From Gammaproteobacteria bacterium (GTDB lineage Bacteria; Pseudomonadota; Gammaproteobacteria; SZUA-152): DNA of 63,961 bases. A model generated the notes under the pieces. It searched no databases, was not told the origin of the DNA, and was given only the letters and a program-made list of their open reading frames with translations. Below are positions 56,501 through 63,961 of this stretch, piece by piece; the stretch's first letter is position 1; each line of letters begins with the position of its first letter. Location of the stretch: contig JAVVEP010000003.1 of NCBI GenBank assembly GCA_032250735.1, positions 1-63,961 on the forward strand, read 5' to 3'. The translations under genes and the position numbers were made by a program.

Positions 56501-56751
56501 TGCAAAGTTGATAGGACAGCGGTATGCCGCACTACATAACTACATATTGAAACTACTATAAAATGGCTCGGCAGGCAGTCGAGTCAGATAGGTGAGATAG
56601 GCAGGTGAGACAGACGGAGAGACAGAAGGAAGAATTTATGCAGCGAGGTTTATGGATGGATGCTGAAGTGTTGTGATGGCTTACTAGCGGTTCAACTCGT
56701 TTACCAATCTGCTGCGCCGCTCATGCGCGCGCAAGGTGAAGAGCTCTTATT

Positions 56752-59019
56752 TCAGGTGTTTTGGGGCGCCTTGCGAAAAAACCGAATAGCTGACAGCGTT
56801 AACAGCAGGAATATAAATACATTGCTTATCGCACCACCGCCGCCTTTCTTGTCCGTAGCCGTCGTCCCGGTATCGACAGTGCCGCCGCCATTGTCAGTAA
56901 TGGCCTGCACCGCTATGGTGACATTGGCTTGCGCTTCTGCGCCATGGGCGTCTCGCAGTGCGTAGCTGAATATTTCTGTGCCGATGAAGCTCTCGCCTGA
57001 GGTGTAGGTGATGGTGCCGTCGCCATTGACCTGCACGCTGCCACTGGTGAGCATTGAGCTATCAACAGAGTCAATCTGTATGGTGTTGCCATCCGGGTCG
57101 CTGTCGTTTATCAGCACCCATATCGTTACCGGAATTCCCTGCACCACCGTGACTGCATCGTCGCTCGCCACCGGGGGAGTATTGACAACGATAGTCACCT
57201 GGCCTTCATCTTCTGCGCCATTACTGTCCTGAACGCGATAGCTGAAGGTCTCCGTCCCCGTGTAGTGCACGCCGTTTAGACTGGCGGGGGGCGTATAGGT
57301 GACTTGCGATCCGGCGTTGATGCTTACCGTCCCCTGCATGGATTCCGGAACCGTGACCGACAGGATGGTGAGCGCGTCGCCATCCTGATCTTCATCATTG
57401 GCCAGGATATCCAGCACAGCGGTTTCTCCGGGAGGCGATTCGAATACATCATCCACCGCTACAGGCGGCGTATTGGGCGCGCGTACCGTTGTGCTTTCCT
57501 GATCCTGATTATCGGCGGGATTGATATCGTTGTATTCTGAAAATACGACGGCATGATTCTGCAGCAGAGCCTCAGTCAGTGGCGCCGTAACCTGAATTCT
57601 GATTTCTTTGCGCGCACCACCGGCCAGGGTGCCAAGCTCACATTTCACAATGCCCATGTAGTGCGCGCAGCTTGCATCGTCCACGCTGACAAAGCCGACT
57701 TCTGCCGGCAGGGTGTCCGTTACCGCCACGCCATGGGTAACGAATGCGCTATGATTCGTCACCGTGATGGTATAGCTGAAGGTGCTTCCCAGGTCGACGG
57801 GGTCGGACTCGCCCACGGCGACAATACCAAGGTCGGTGGTTAAATGTTCGAATACGCCAATCTTGTCGTCTTTGGTGGCTGCGCTGTAGAGAAAACGGCC
57901 ATCCGGCGACAGCGCAAACCGCGGCACACCCGCAAGGCCATCAATCGGTGCGATGCCGCTGGAACGAAGTACTTGCATGAAACTCAGGCTGCCGTCAGAC
58001 AGGTCGCGCCGCATCAGGGCGAGAGTGTGTACCTGGCCCCCATTATCCTCGCTGCCGTTGACATAGACACGCTGCCCATCCGGACTCACCTTCAGGTCGA
58101 TGGGGCCTTGCAGCCCGTCAAAACTCCTTGAAAGATCACCGGTTAAATTGGCGTCGCCTTGCTGGTAGACCGACTGGAGCAGCAGCTCACCCGTGACGCT
58201 ATCACGCGCAAACAGCACCACTGTATTGCTGCTGCCGCCGGCCAGGTACAGGTGTTTATCGTCTGGTGCCAGGGCGACACTCCATGCCCCGAGCAGACCG
58301 CTGATGCCGTCAATGGCATCAATATACGTTTTCACCAAACTCAACTGACCGCTGCCTGCATCGCGCCTGAAGACCGCCACACTGTTGTCGGTGATGCTGG
58401 TGGTATAGACAAAGCCATCCGCGCTTACCGCCAGCATTCCCACGCCACCCAGGCCGTCGATTCCCGCATCACTATCGCGCAGGGCTTGAAGCAGGATCAA
58501 CTGCCCTGTCGAAATATTGCGGCTAAAGATCAGCAGACTGCCGCTGTCGGCGGCACGCACATAGAGTTGATCGCCCGACGGAGAAAACGCCATGTCCGAA
58601 GGCTTTGACATATCGGCGATACCACCGCTGCCGTTCTGCGCCGCCTCAATATACGTCAGTTTGCCATCAGTACCGCGCCGATATACCAGTAGCGAATCCG
58701 GCTCGGATACATTACTGCCGTGGCTAATGACATACACAAATTGTCCATCGGGGCTTTGCTTGATTCTCAAGGGGTTCATCAGGCCCGGATCGCCGGTTAT
58801 GGTCTCGACAGGGGTGAGATCACCCATCACTGTATTGCGCGACAGTACCTCAATGGTATTGCTCAGCAGTCTCGCGACATAGACGTGTAGGCCGTCCTGG
58901 CTGACGGCGACATCGTTTGGCGCGGATAGCGGGTAATTATTGTCTGTCGCAAACAGCACCTCTGCCCGCACCGTAGCGCCAAGCATAAGCATTACAATCA
59001 ACAAGATATAACGAACCAT
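56752..59019 (-). CDS. Beta-propeller plus Ig-like surface protein with Gly-rich C-terminal sorting tail
   Basis: The start at ATG 59019 is preceded by a G-rich AGGGGGGG ribosome site and opens a signal peptide (cut near TVRA); the frame upstream of it is unlikely to be translated. Residues about 20-390 are a lactonase/YVTN-like propeller with repeated SPDGQFVYV and SADGFVY blades. A DUF11-like domain follows (YTITVTNHSAFVTHGVAVTD), then two Cadherin/Big_9-type domains (PPVAVDDVFESPPGE, ILANDEDQDGDAL). The C-terminus has KKGGGG, a hydrophobic helix and FFRKAPQNT. That tail is like GlyGly-CTERM rather than VPLPA. The protein is probably displayed on the surface. It is divergent from the small exosortase gene. 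Confidence 0.8.
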   Translation of the reverse strand: MVRYILLIVMLMLGATVRAEVLFATDNNYPLSAPNDVAVSQDGLHVYVARLLSNTIEVLSRNTVMGDLTPVETITGDPGLMNPLRIKQSPDGQFVYVISHGSNVSEPDSLLVYRRGTDGKLTYIEAAQNGSGGIADMSKPSDMAFSPSGDQLYVRAADSGSLLIFSRNISTGQLILLQALRDSDAGIDGLGGVGMLAVSADGFVYTTSITDNSVAVFRRDAGSGQLSLVKTYIDAIDGISGLLGAWSVALAPDDKHLYLAGGSSNTVVLFARDSVTGELLLQSVYQQGDANLTGDLSRSFDGLQGPIDLKVSPDGQRVYVNGSEDNGGQVHTLALMRRDLSDGSLSFMQVLRSSGIAPIDGLAGVPRFALSPDGRFLYSAATKDDKIGVFEHLTTDLGIVAVGESDPVDLGSTFSYTITVTNHSAFVTHGVAVTDTLPAEVGFVSVDDASCAHYMGIVKCELGTLAGGARKEIRIQVTAPLTEALLQNHAVVFSEYNDINPADNQDQESTTVRAPNTPPVAVDDVFESPPGETAVLDILANDEDQDGDALTILSVTVPESMQGTVSINAGSQVTYTPPASLNGVHYTGTETFSYRVQDSNGAEDEGQVTIVVNTPPVASDDAVTVVQGIPVTIWVLINDSDPDGNTIQIDSVDSSMLTSGSVQVNGDGTITYTSGESFIGTEIFSYALRDAHGAEAQANVTIAVQAITDNGGGTVDTGTTATDKKGGGGAISNVFIFLLLTLSAIRFFRKAPQNT

Positions 59020-59232
59020 ACCCCCCCTGGACTGGCGGATCACGCCCACCGGACGCACCCATCGAGCGAAAGAATTCCTGCATACCGCTCGAAAACCCGG
59101 CAGTCTAAAGGACAAACATGAAGGATATGTGAAGGATTAGTGACAGGGCGACATAAGCCTATCTGTAAACCGTGACATTTCTACGCAACATGGCCGTGTT
59201 ACTAATAACGCAATGATCACCAGGCCATCACG

Positions 59233-59754
59233 ATGAGTTATCAAGCTACCGGCTTAGGCCGAAATCTCGCTGTCTACACCAGCCTGTTTTTTGGCCTGTT
59301 CCTTGTGATGCAGGCCATCTATCAGGGTGCCCGTGACACCCAGGCTGCGCATTTTCTGATTAACGATATGACGGTAATGCCAAGCGCACTGATCATCTCC
59401 TGGATTACACCTGATGAAGGTGTCAGCGCCCAGGGACATCGCCTGGTGTCCAGGCATGTTCGTATGTCGGTCCTAAACGGTTGCGAGGGTACGGAGGTCA
59501 TTCTGTTGCTTGGTGCAGCGCTATTCGCCTTGCGCATGGGTTGGCGGCGCAAGCTGCTGGGAATCGTGGCAGGAAGTCTGCTGGTGTATACGGCAAATCA
59601 ACTGCGTATCGTTTCTCTGTATTACAGCCTGCGTATCGATCATTCGCTTTTCGAGGCACTGCACGGCTATATTGCCCCGCTCGCGGTTGTCACTGTTGCA
59701 ATGCTGTTCTTCCTCTACTGGATATCACATGCCGGACCGGATCACACTCACTAG
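59233..59754 (+). CDS. Small exosortase (XrtM/XrtH type)
   Basis: The 173-residue protein has about six hydrophobic helices and the exosortase triad in order: Cys84 in LNGCEGTE, Arg125 in NQLRIVSLYY, and His144 in ALHGYIAPL. The NGCEG form and small size point to the XrtM or XrtH branch, distinct from the large XrtD-EpsI fusion elsewhere in the window. It would cleave a different C-terminal signal; the tail of the protease encoded two genes downstream is the obvious candidate. It overlaps the next gene by 26 bases. The divergent spacer to 59019 holds promoters for both directions, none clear by eye. Confidence 0.85.
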   Translation: MSYQATGLGRNLAVYTSLFFGLFLVMQAIYQGARDTQAAHFLINDMTVMPSALIISWITPDEGVSAQGHRLVSRHVRMSVLNGCEGTEVILLLGAALFALRMGWRRKLLGIVAGSLLVYTANQLRIVSLYYSLRIDHSLFEALHGYIAPLAVVTVAMLFFLYWISHAGPDHTH

Positions 59755-60343
59755 GATCGTTCTGCTGTTTATCGCATCATCCCTGCTGTGGCTTGGTGCG
59801 GCCGTGGTCACCTCACGCGCGATTGTCGAAATCCTGTTGCCGCTGCTGCGCTGGGAAATTTCGCTGCTGGCCCCGCAATTCGCCATCCACGATCTGCACC
59901 TTGTGCGCATGGGCCTGGAAGACTCGATTCTTGCCAATGTCCGCACCCTCAATCCACATATGTTCGGCCAACAGTTGCTCCCTGCCGGGATTCCCATAGA
60001 AAGCTCAACGCTGGCCGGCCACTTGCTGCAACCGCTGGTGTTGATGCTGTCACTGGTAACCACGGCCTGCCTCCTGCTGCGCAGACACTGTGTGGCGATG
60101 GCGCTGATCAGCATCCCGTTCGGGATTGTGGTGGTGATGCTGGATGTTCCCCTGGTTCTGATCGGCTCGCTCGACGGCCTCATGTTGTCCACCGCGCAAA
60201 GCATGCATGGCGCGCCCTCCCCCTGGGTAGCCTGGATGAACTTTCTCAATGGTGGTGGCCGCATCGCACTGGGTATTGGCGCCGCCCTGGCCATCATTTC
60301 ACTGGCTCAGGTAAAACCATCTACAGACTATCCCACATTATGA
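59729..60343 (+). CDS. Hydrophobic partner protein of the small exosortase
   Basis: ATG 59729 lies inside the exosortase gene (overlap 26 bases) and gives 204 residues. It has about four transmembrane helices (TRIVLLFIASSLLWLGAAVV, PLVLMLSLVTTACLL, MALISIPFGIVVVML and a last one near the end), and a periplasmic part between the first two containing LRWEISLLAPQF. I know of an exosortase-associated membrane-protein group of this size beside XrtH genes; this looks like a member. It should work with the small exosortase, perhaps in substrate delivery. Its TGA overlaps the ATG of the protease gene (ATGA). Confidence 0.68.
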   Translation: MPDRITLTRIVLLFIASSLLWLGAAVVTSRAIVEILLPLLRWEISLLAPQFAIHDLHLVRMGLEDSILANVRTLNPHMFGQQLLPAGIPIESSTLAGHLLQPLVLMLSLVTTACLLLRRHCVAMALISIPFGIVVVMLDVPLVLIGSLDGLMLSTAQSMHGAPSPWVAWMNFLNGGGRIALGIGAALAIISLAQVKPSTDYPTL

Positions 60344-62400
60344 AAAGCACACTTCTGTTAACTCTGACTGTGTTGTTGGTCTCGACTCCGGCGCACAGTG
60401 CAGTCTCCCAGCCCGGCGGCAAATCCTCCACTGCTCTTATTGAGCGCTTGCAGCGCAACGAGCCGGTCCATGTCATCGTCGAACTCGAGGCGGATACCAT
60501 TGAGAGCCAGGCGGCAGCCCAGCGTCGGTCGCGCCGCCTGCCGCATGATGATGCCGCCATCACCTCCTTCAAGGCGCAGCAATACCGAATACTAAAAGAC
60601 GACCTGTTCAATGCCTTGCGGCCGCGCCGCCTGTTGTTACTCAAGGATTACGGACACTTGCCCATGTTTGCGGCCTCAATCGCTACGATGGACGAGCTGG
60701 ATGCCCTTGCTCGACACCCTCAAGTCTTGGCCGTGCACGAAGACATCAGGTTGCAGATGCATCTGACGCAGAGCGCATCACTGGTGCGGCAACCGCAGGC
60801 CGCCACGCTAAATCAAGCCGGTACAGGCACTACTATTGCCGTCCTGGACACTGGCGTGAATTACACACTCGCTAATTTTGGTGCGTGTTCCGCTCCCGGT
60901 GTACCCTCTGACTGCACGATAGTCCATGCACAGGACTTTGCGCCGGATGACGGGTCACGCGACGACAATGGCCACGGCAGCAATGTTGCCGGTATCGTCG
61001 CCGGTATCGCGCCTGATGCGAAAATAGCCGCACTCGATGTCTTTAATGGCACATCCGCAGACAGTATCGATATCCTCGCGGCCATCGACTGGTCCATCGC
61101 CAATCAGGCGACCTACAACATCGTTGCCATCAATATGAGCCTTGGCGGCGGCCTGTACACAGCACCCTGCTCGATCCGGGCACAAAATCCATTTCGCACG
61201 CCCATTATAAATGCCAAATCCGCCGGCATAATCACCACAGCTTCCTCCGGTAACGACGCCTCGACTACTAGCATCGGCATGCCGGCCTGTACTCCGGAGG
61301 CGGTTTCGGTAGGCGCCGTATACGATGCTAACGTCGGTGGCCTCGCTTATGGATTTTGTACGGATGCGACGACCGCCGCCGACAGAGTGACCTGTTTTTC
61401 CAACAGTGCAAATTTCCTCACCCTGCTCGCGCCAGGCGCGCTGATCACCGCCAGTGGCACCACTGCTGCAGGCACCTCACAAGCCGCGCCGCATGTGAGC
61501 GGAGCAATGGCGGTGTTACGCTCGGCCTATCCTGCCGATACCGTAGATGCCGCCATCCTGCGACTGACCTCTACTGGTGTTGCCGTTACCGATTCCCGCA
61601 ACGGACTGTCAATGCCTCGCCTCGATCTGCTGGCCGCATTGGGCGCGGTCAATGATGATTTTGCCTCTCCCGTCGCTTTATCGGGCGATGCAGGCATGGT
61701 CTATGGCGATAACCACAACGCTTCCAGGGAGACCAACGAGCCCAGTCATGCCGGCAATACCGGCGGAAAATCACTATGGTGGCAATGGACGGCCACCCTC
61801 ACCGGGCCACTGGCGATATCCACTGCTGGCAGCAGCTTTGATACCCTGCTGGCCGTTTATTCCGGGGACATGCTCAACGCGCTGGCGCTTGTCGCGCAGA
61901 ATGATAACGATTCCGTCAACGTCACCAGTGCAGTGACTTTCACGGCTCAGGCGGGAACAACGTATCTTATCGCCATCGACGGCTATGCCGCCGCGTCCGG
62001 GACAGTTCAACTGGCATGGAACTACCTGGATAACGACGGTGACGGAATCATCGACGCACTCGACAACTGCCCAGAGCTGAGCAATAGCGACCAGGTGGAT
62101 TTTGACGGCGACGGCTCTGGTGACATCTGTGATGACGATGATGACAATGACTCGATGCCCGATGCGTGGGAATCGATCCACGGACTCAATCCCTTCGATC
62201 CCACGGATGCGGCAGGCGATCTGGATGGTGATCTCATCAGCAACCTCGACGAATACCGGTCCGGCAGCAACCCGACATTGGCCGATACCATCGATACCAT
62301 CAATGCCGATGTGCCGTTGCTGCCGCCATGGGCGATGCTAGTCTTCGCCGGTTTACTAACTACAGCCGGCGGCCTGGCGAGCACTTGTAACCGCAGATAG
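60340..62400 (+). CDS. Subtilisin-family (S8) protease with calcium-repeat stalk and C-terminal sorting tail
   Basis: ATG 60340 overlaps the upstream stop. The 686-residue product has a signal peptide (cut near AHS), an inhibitor-like propeptide (about 40-140), and an S8 catalytic domain with Asp170 (VLDTGVN), His212 (NGHGSN) and Ser380 (GTSQAAPH). A beta-sandwich domain follows, then a thrombospondin-type-3-like calcium stalk (DNDGDGIIDALDNC, DFDGDGSGDICDDD). The C-terminus reads VPLLPPWA, a hydrophobic helix, then CNRR, which resembles the x-P-x-x-x-x-W sorting motif of XrtH/XrtM substrates. It is probably surface-anchored and cut by the small exosortase of the same operon. Confidence 0.88.
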   Translation: MKSTLLLTLTVLLVSTPAHSAVSQPGGKSSTALIERLQRNEPVHVIVELEADTIESQAAAQRRSRRLPHDDAAITSFKAQQYRILKDDLFNALRPRRLLLLKDYGHLPMFAASIATMDELDALARHPQVLAVHEDIRLQMHLTQSASLVRQPQAATLNQAGTGTTIAVLDTGVNYTLANFGACSAPGVPSDCTIVHAQDFAPDDGSRDDNGHGSNVAGIVAGIAPDAKIAALDVFNGTSADSIDILAAIDWSIANQATYNIVAINMSLGGGLYTAPCSIRAQNPFRTPIINAKSAGIITTASSGNDASTTSIGMPACTPEAVSVGAVYDANVGGLAYGFCTDATTAADRVTCFSNSANFLTLLAPGALITASGTTAAGTSQAAPHVSGAMAVLRSAYPADTVDAAILRLTSTGVAVTDSRNGLSMPRLDLLAALGAVNDDFASPVALSGDAGMVYGDNHNASRETNEPSHAGNTGGKSLWWQWTATLTGPLAISTAGSSFDTLLAVYSGDMLNALALVAQNDNDSVNVTSAVTFTAQAGTTYLIAIDGYAAASGTVQLAWNYLDNDGDGIIDALDNCPELSNSDQVDFDGDGSGDICDDDDDNDSMPDAWESIHGLNPFDPTDAAGDLDGDLISNLDEYRSGSNPTLADTIDTINADVPLLPPWAMLVFAGLLTTAGGLASTCNRR

Positions 62401-62503
62401 CGGCTTTAATGCCAATGTCCAATTAGCCCATACCTTGCCCATCACTAACAGCAATACTATCGCCTGGCCTTGTTGGATCATCCACTCGACCAGGCTGCAA
62501 GTC

Positions 62504-62532
62504 ATAGTAATAGTAATAGTAATAGTAATAGT
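62504..62532. repeat. Short TAGTAA simple-sequence repeat
   Basis: ATAGTA units repeat about five times without interruption, flanked by GTCATA on both sides, 105 bases after the protease gene. There is no gene here; between 62401 and 62664 I see nothing else except a weak CCGC/GCGG hairpin at the protease stop. Confidence 0.8.
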
Positions 62533-62664
62533 CATAAAAATATTCTGCTCAATTTCGATCATTTCATAAATACTTCATCCACGCGTAACAATACAGTGGT
62601 TTTATAGCATCCATAATTGCATACATGCCGTGCGATTAATCTGCTAAACAATAGGGAAATCATC

Positions 62665-63534
62665 ATGAACACACACTTTAAACATTTAGGATTAATCCAT
62701 GGCGGGGCTCTTCTCGCCTGCGGCGCGCTTATGGGATTCAGCCAGTCGGCATCGGCACTCACCGTGCCCTGGATTGGTACGGCGGATTATACTTCCGTCA
62801 TCGGCGCGACAAACGGTGAAATTGTCGGCCCCTTTAACAGCTATGACTTTTCTAATGGTGGTGTGGTATTGATCCAGCCCGACGTAGTCAGTGGATCCGG
62901 CTACCAGATTGGCGATACCTACCGCGGCTACTACCAATCACTTGTCACTCAGCACATGCTGTCGGGCGACATGGTATCCAGTCCGAAGCTGAATAATAAC
63001 TATGAATTGACGGTAACGACCGAATTCACACAGCAGGTGACCGCCGTCGACGCCTACGGCAATGCCAGCTTCGCGGTCACCGGCGGCAATGCCCGTCTAT
63101 TCCTCGACGGTAATGGCGCCACTCTCCACAATTTCGGTACCGACAGCGGATTCAACGACGGCACGGTGATTATGACCGGAACGGTTTCCGGCGGTGGCGG
63201 AACCTTCTTCAGTGGTGCCGGTTTTGGCGTCACTGGGATCGATCTCACCATCGGTGCTTTCGACTACAACGCCGCTGTGTTCGATCCCGGCACCATCAGC
63301 GGCGCCAACAGTATCTTCACCATGCGCATCAATCCCTTCGGCGTCACCAGCGGTGTATCATCGGTTCAGGGAAATGCGGTTAACAGCGGTGACCTGCTGC
63401 TCGAAGCGGACGGCAACCTCAATCTGATGGCGGTACCTCTGCCCCCAGCTCTATTACTGCTCGCCACTTCCATCCTGGGCTTAATGGGATTTAGCCGGCG
63501 ATCTGATAAAAAGGACGGCTTGATTGCAGCCTGA
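62665..63534 (+). CDS. VPLPA-CTERM-like secreted protein
   Basis: ATG 62665 has AGGGA eight bases upstream (289 residues). The signal peptide (core GGALLACGALMGFS, cut near ASA) is followed by a 230-residue beta-rich domain with many Gly, Asn, Thr and Asp, lacking Cys in the mature part as far as I can see. The C-terminal sorting signal reads AVPLPPALL, a hydrophobic helix, then SRRSDKKDG. The V-P-L-P core fits VPLPA-CTERM and the XrtD-like enzyme encoded 48 kb away. It is in the same direction as the protease operon but has a separate 260-base spacer. Confidence 0.86.
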   Translation: MNTHFKHLGLIHGGALLACGALMGFSQSASALTVPWIGTADYTSVIGATNGEIVGPFNSYDFSNGGVVLIQPDVVSGSGYQIGDTYRGYYQSLVTQHMLSGDMVSSPKLNNNYELTVTTEFTQQVTAVDAYGNASFAVTGGNARLFLDGNGATLHNFGTDSGFNDGTVIMTGTVSGGGGTFFSGAGFGVTGIDLTIGAFDYNAAVFDPGTISGANSIFTMRINPFGVTSGVSSVQGNAVNSGDLLLEADGNLNLMAVPLPPALLLLATSILGLMGFSRRSDKKDGLIAA

Positions 63535-63748
63535 TGGCACTGATCGCAGCCAGCACAAGGATGTGCCCGCCCGCCCAGCATTAGCAGAACAGAAAAGATC
63601 GAGAGACGCTATATCTATGTTACGTTGTTGCCCCTGGGCTAATGGACTATATACGACGTCTTTAATCTGCCGGTCATCAATCCCGTTCTGAAACGCACCT
63701 TATACGGTTTCGGCGAATAGTACAGAGCCTGGTATTGTTGTTTTCGCG

Positions 63749-63766
63749 ATGTCACAAAACTGACAT
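63749..63766 (+). promoter_or_regulatory. Pho-box-like site 1 before the right-edge gene
   Basis: ATGTCAC and CTGACAT are separated by AAAA (15 of 18 positions match the PhoB consensus). It lies about 180 bases before the ATG at 63944. Confidence 0.5.
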
Positions 63767-63880
63767 AAACACCGACTTTCCTCGCTATCGAGTGCACACC
63801 CGTCAACAAGAGTGACTTCACGATGGGCATGATGTGGCATTCTCTAACACCTGACAGGTGTCCGCGCCCGGATTCACCTG

Positions 63881-63898
63881 TCGTCACAAAACTGTCAT
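63881..63898 (+). promoter_or_regulatory. Pho-box-like site 2 before the right-edge gene
   Basis: TCGTCAC and CTGTCAT are separated by AAAA (15 of 18 positions match). It ends 45 bases before the ATG at 63944, the usual place for a PhoB-activated promoter. Confidence 0.55.
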
Positions 63899-63943
63899 TT
63901 ATGATTGCTAGAGTTCGCGAAAATACACCGGCGCGGATAACGC

Positions 63944-63961
63944 ATGAAATACGATCTGACC
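63944..63961 (+). CDS. Possible start of a gene running off the window
   Basis: ATG at 63944 begins MKYDLT and continues past the edge. Only six codons are visible, so nothing can be said of function. A weak GCGGAT lies upstream. The two Pho-box-like sites before it suggest a phosphate-starvation gene. Confidence 0.35.

Overview
The window reads as chromosomal DNA of a gammaproteobacterium. Evidence: an lptE fragment for LPS assembly at the left edge, outer-membrane porins, a two-partner secretion system, TonB-ExbB-ExbD, and exosortase/EPS genes of Proteobacteria type. Base composition is moderate, with an AT-richer exopolysaccharide (EPS) block. I cannot name the genus from sequence alone.

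Layout. 1-10.4 kb: lptE (partial), a SET-domain/PLP-decarboxylase pair, an OlsF-like two-domain acyltransferase with a good candidate Pho box, a membrane protein, a pyruvate-kinase-like gene broken by one in-frame TAG, and a tightly overlapped CHAD-ParA-SixA operon. 10.4-34 kb: a long minus-strand EPS/exosortase locus. In transcription order it holds a VPLPA-CTERM-like protein with a small RHH-like regulator just upstream, Wza-like export protein, outer-membrane barrel, Wzz-like chain-length protein, tyrosine-kinase-like ATPase, ExeA-like ATPase, DUF4838 protein, flippase, glycosyltransferases, O-antigen-ligase-like polymerase, methyltransferase, acetyltransferase, an exosortase-EpsI fusion (XrtD-like), a WecA/MraY-family glycosyl-phosphate transferase and the TPR lipoprotein PrsT.

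34.6-53.2 kb: a seven-gene minus-strand unit, the most unusual part of the window. It encodes a TpsB transporter, a 3669-residue filamentous-haemagglutinin-type TpsA with a DUF3739-like end, an ExbB proton channel fused to a periplasmic DUF2341/LamG-like sensor, ExbD, a TonB-like protein, a Porin_5-type barrel and a periplasmic coiled-coil protein. It looks like a secreted giant adhesin or capture protein coupled to its own Ton motor and porin.

53.7-63.5 kb: a phosphate-binding-protein-like periplasmic protein with a VPLPA-CTERM partner; a hairpin-rich intergenic region; a beta-propeller/Ig-like surface protein with a Gly-rich C-terminal sorting tail; a small second exosortase (XrtM/XrtH type) in an overlapping operon with a hydrophobic partner and a subtilisin-like protease carrying its own sorting tail; and another VPLPA-CTERM protein. 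The last 200 bases hold two Pho-box-like sites before a gene that runs off the window.

Two themes recur. One is surface display: two exosortases, four or five tailed substrates, TPS and EPS. The other is phosphate: Pho boxes before the OlsF-like gene, the pyruvate-kinase-like gene and the right-edge gene, plus the CHAD/SixA operon and a PstS-like binding protein. Functional statements are inferences from motifs and context; no database search was run.
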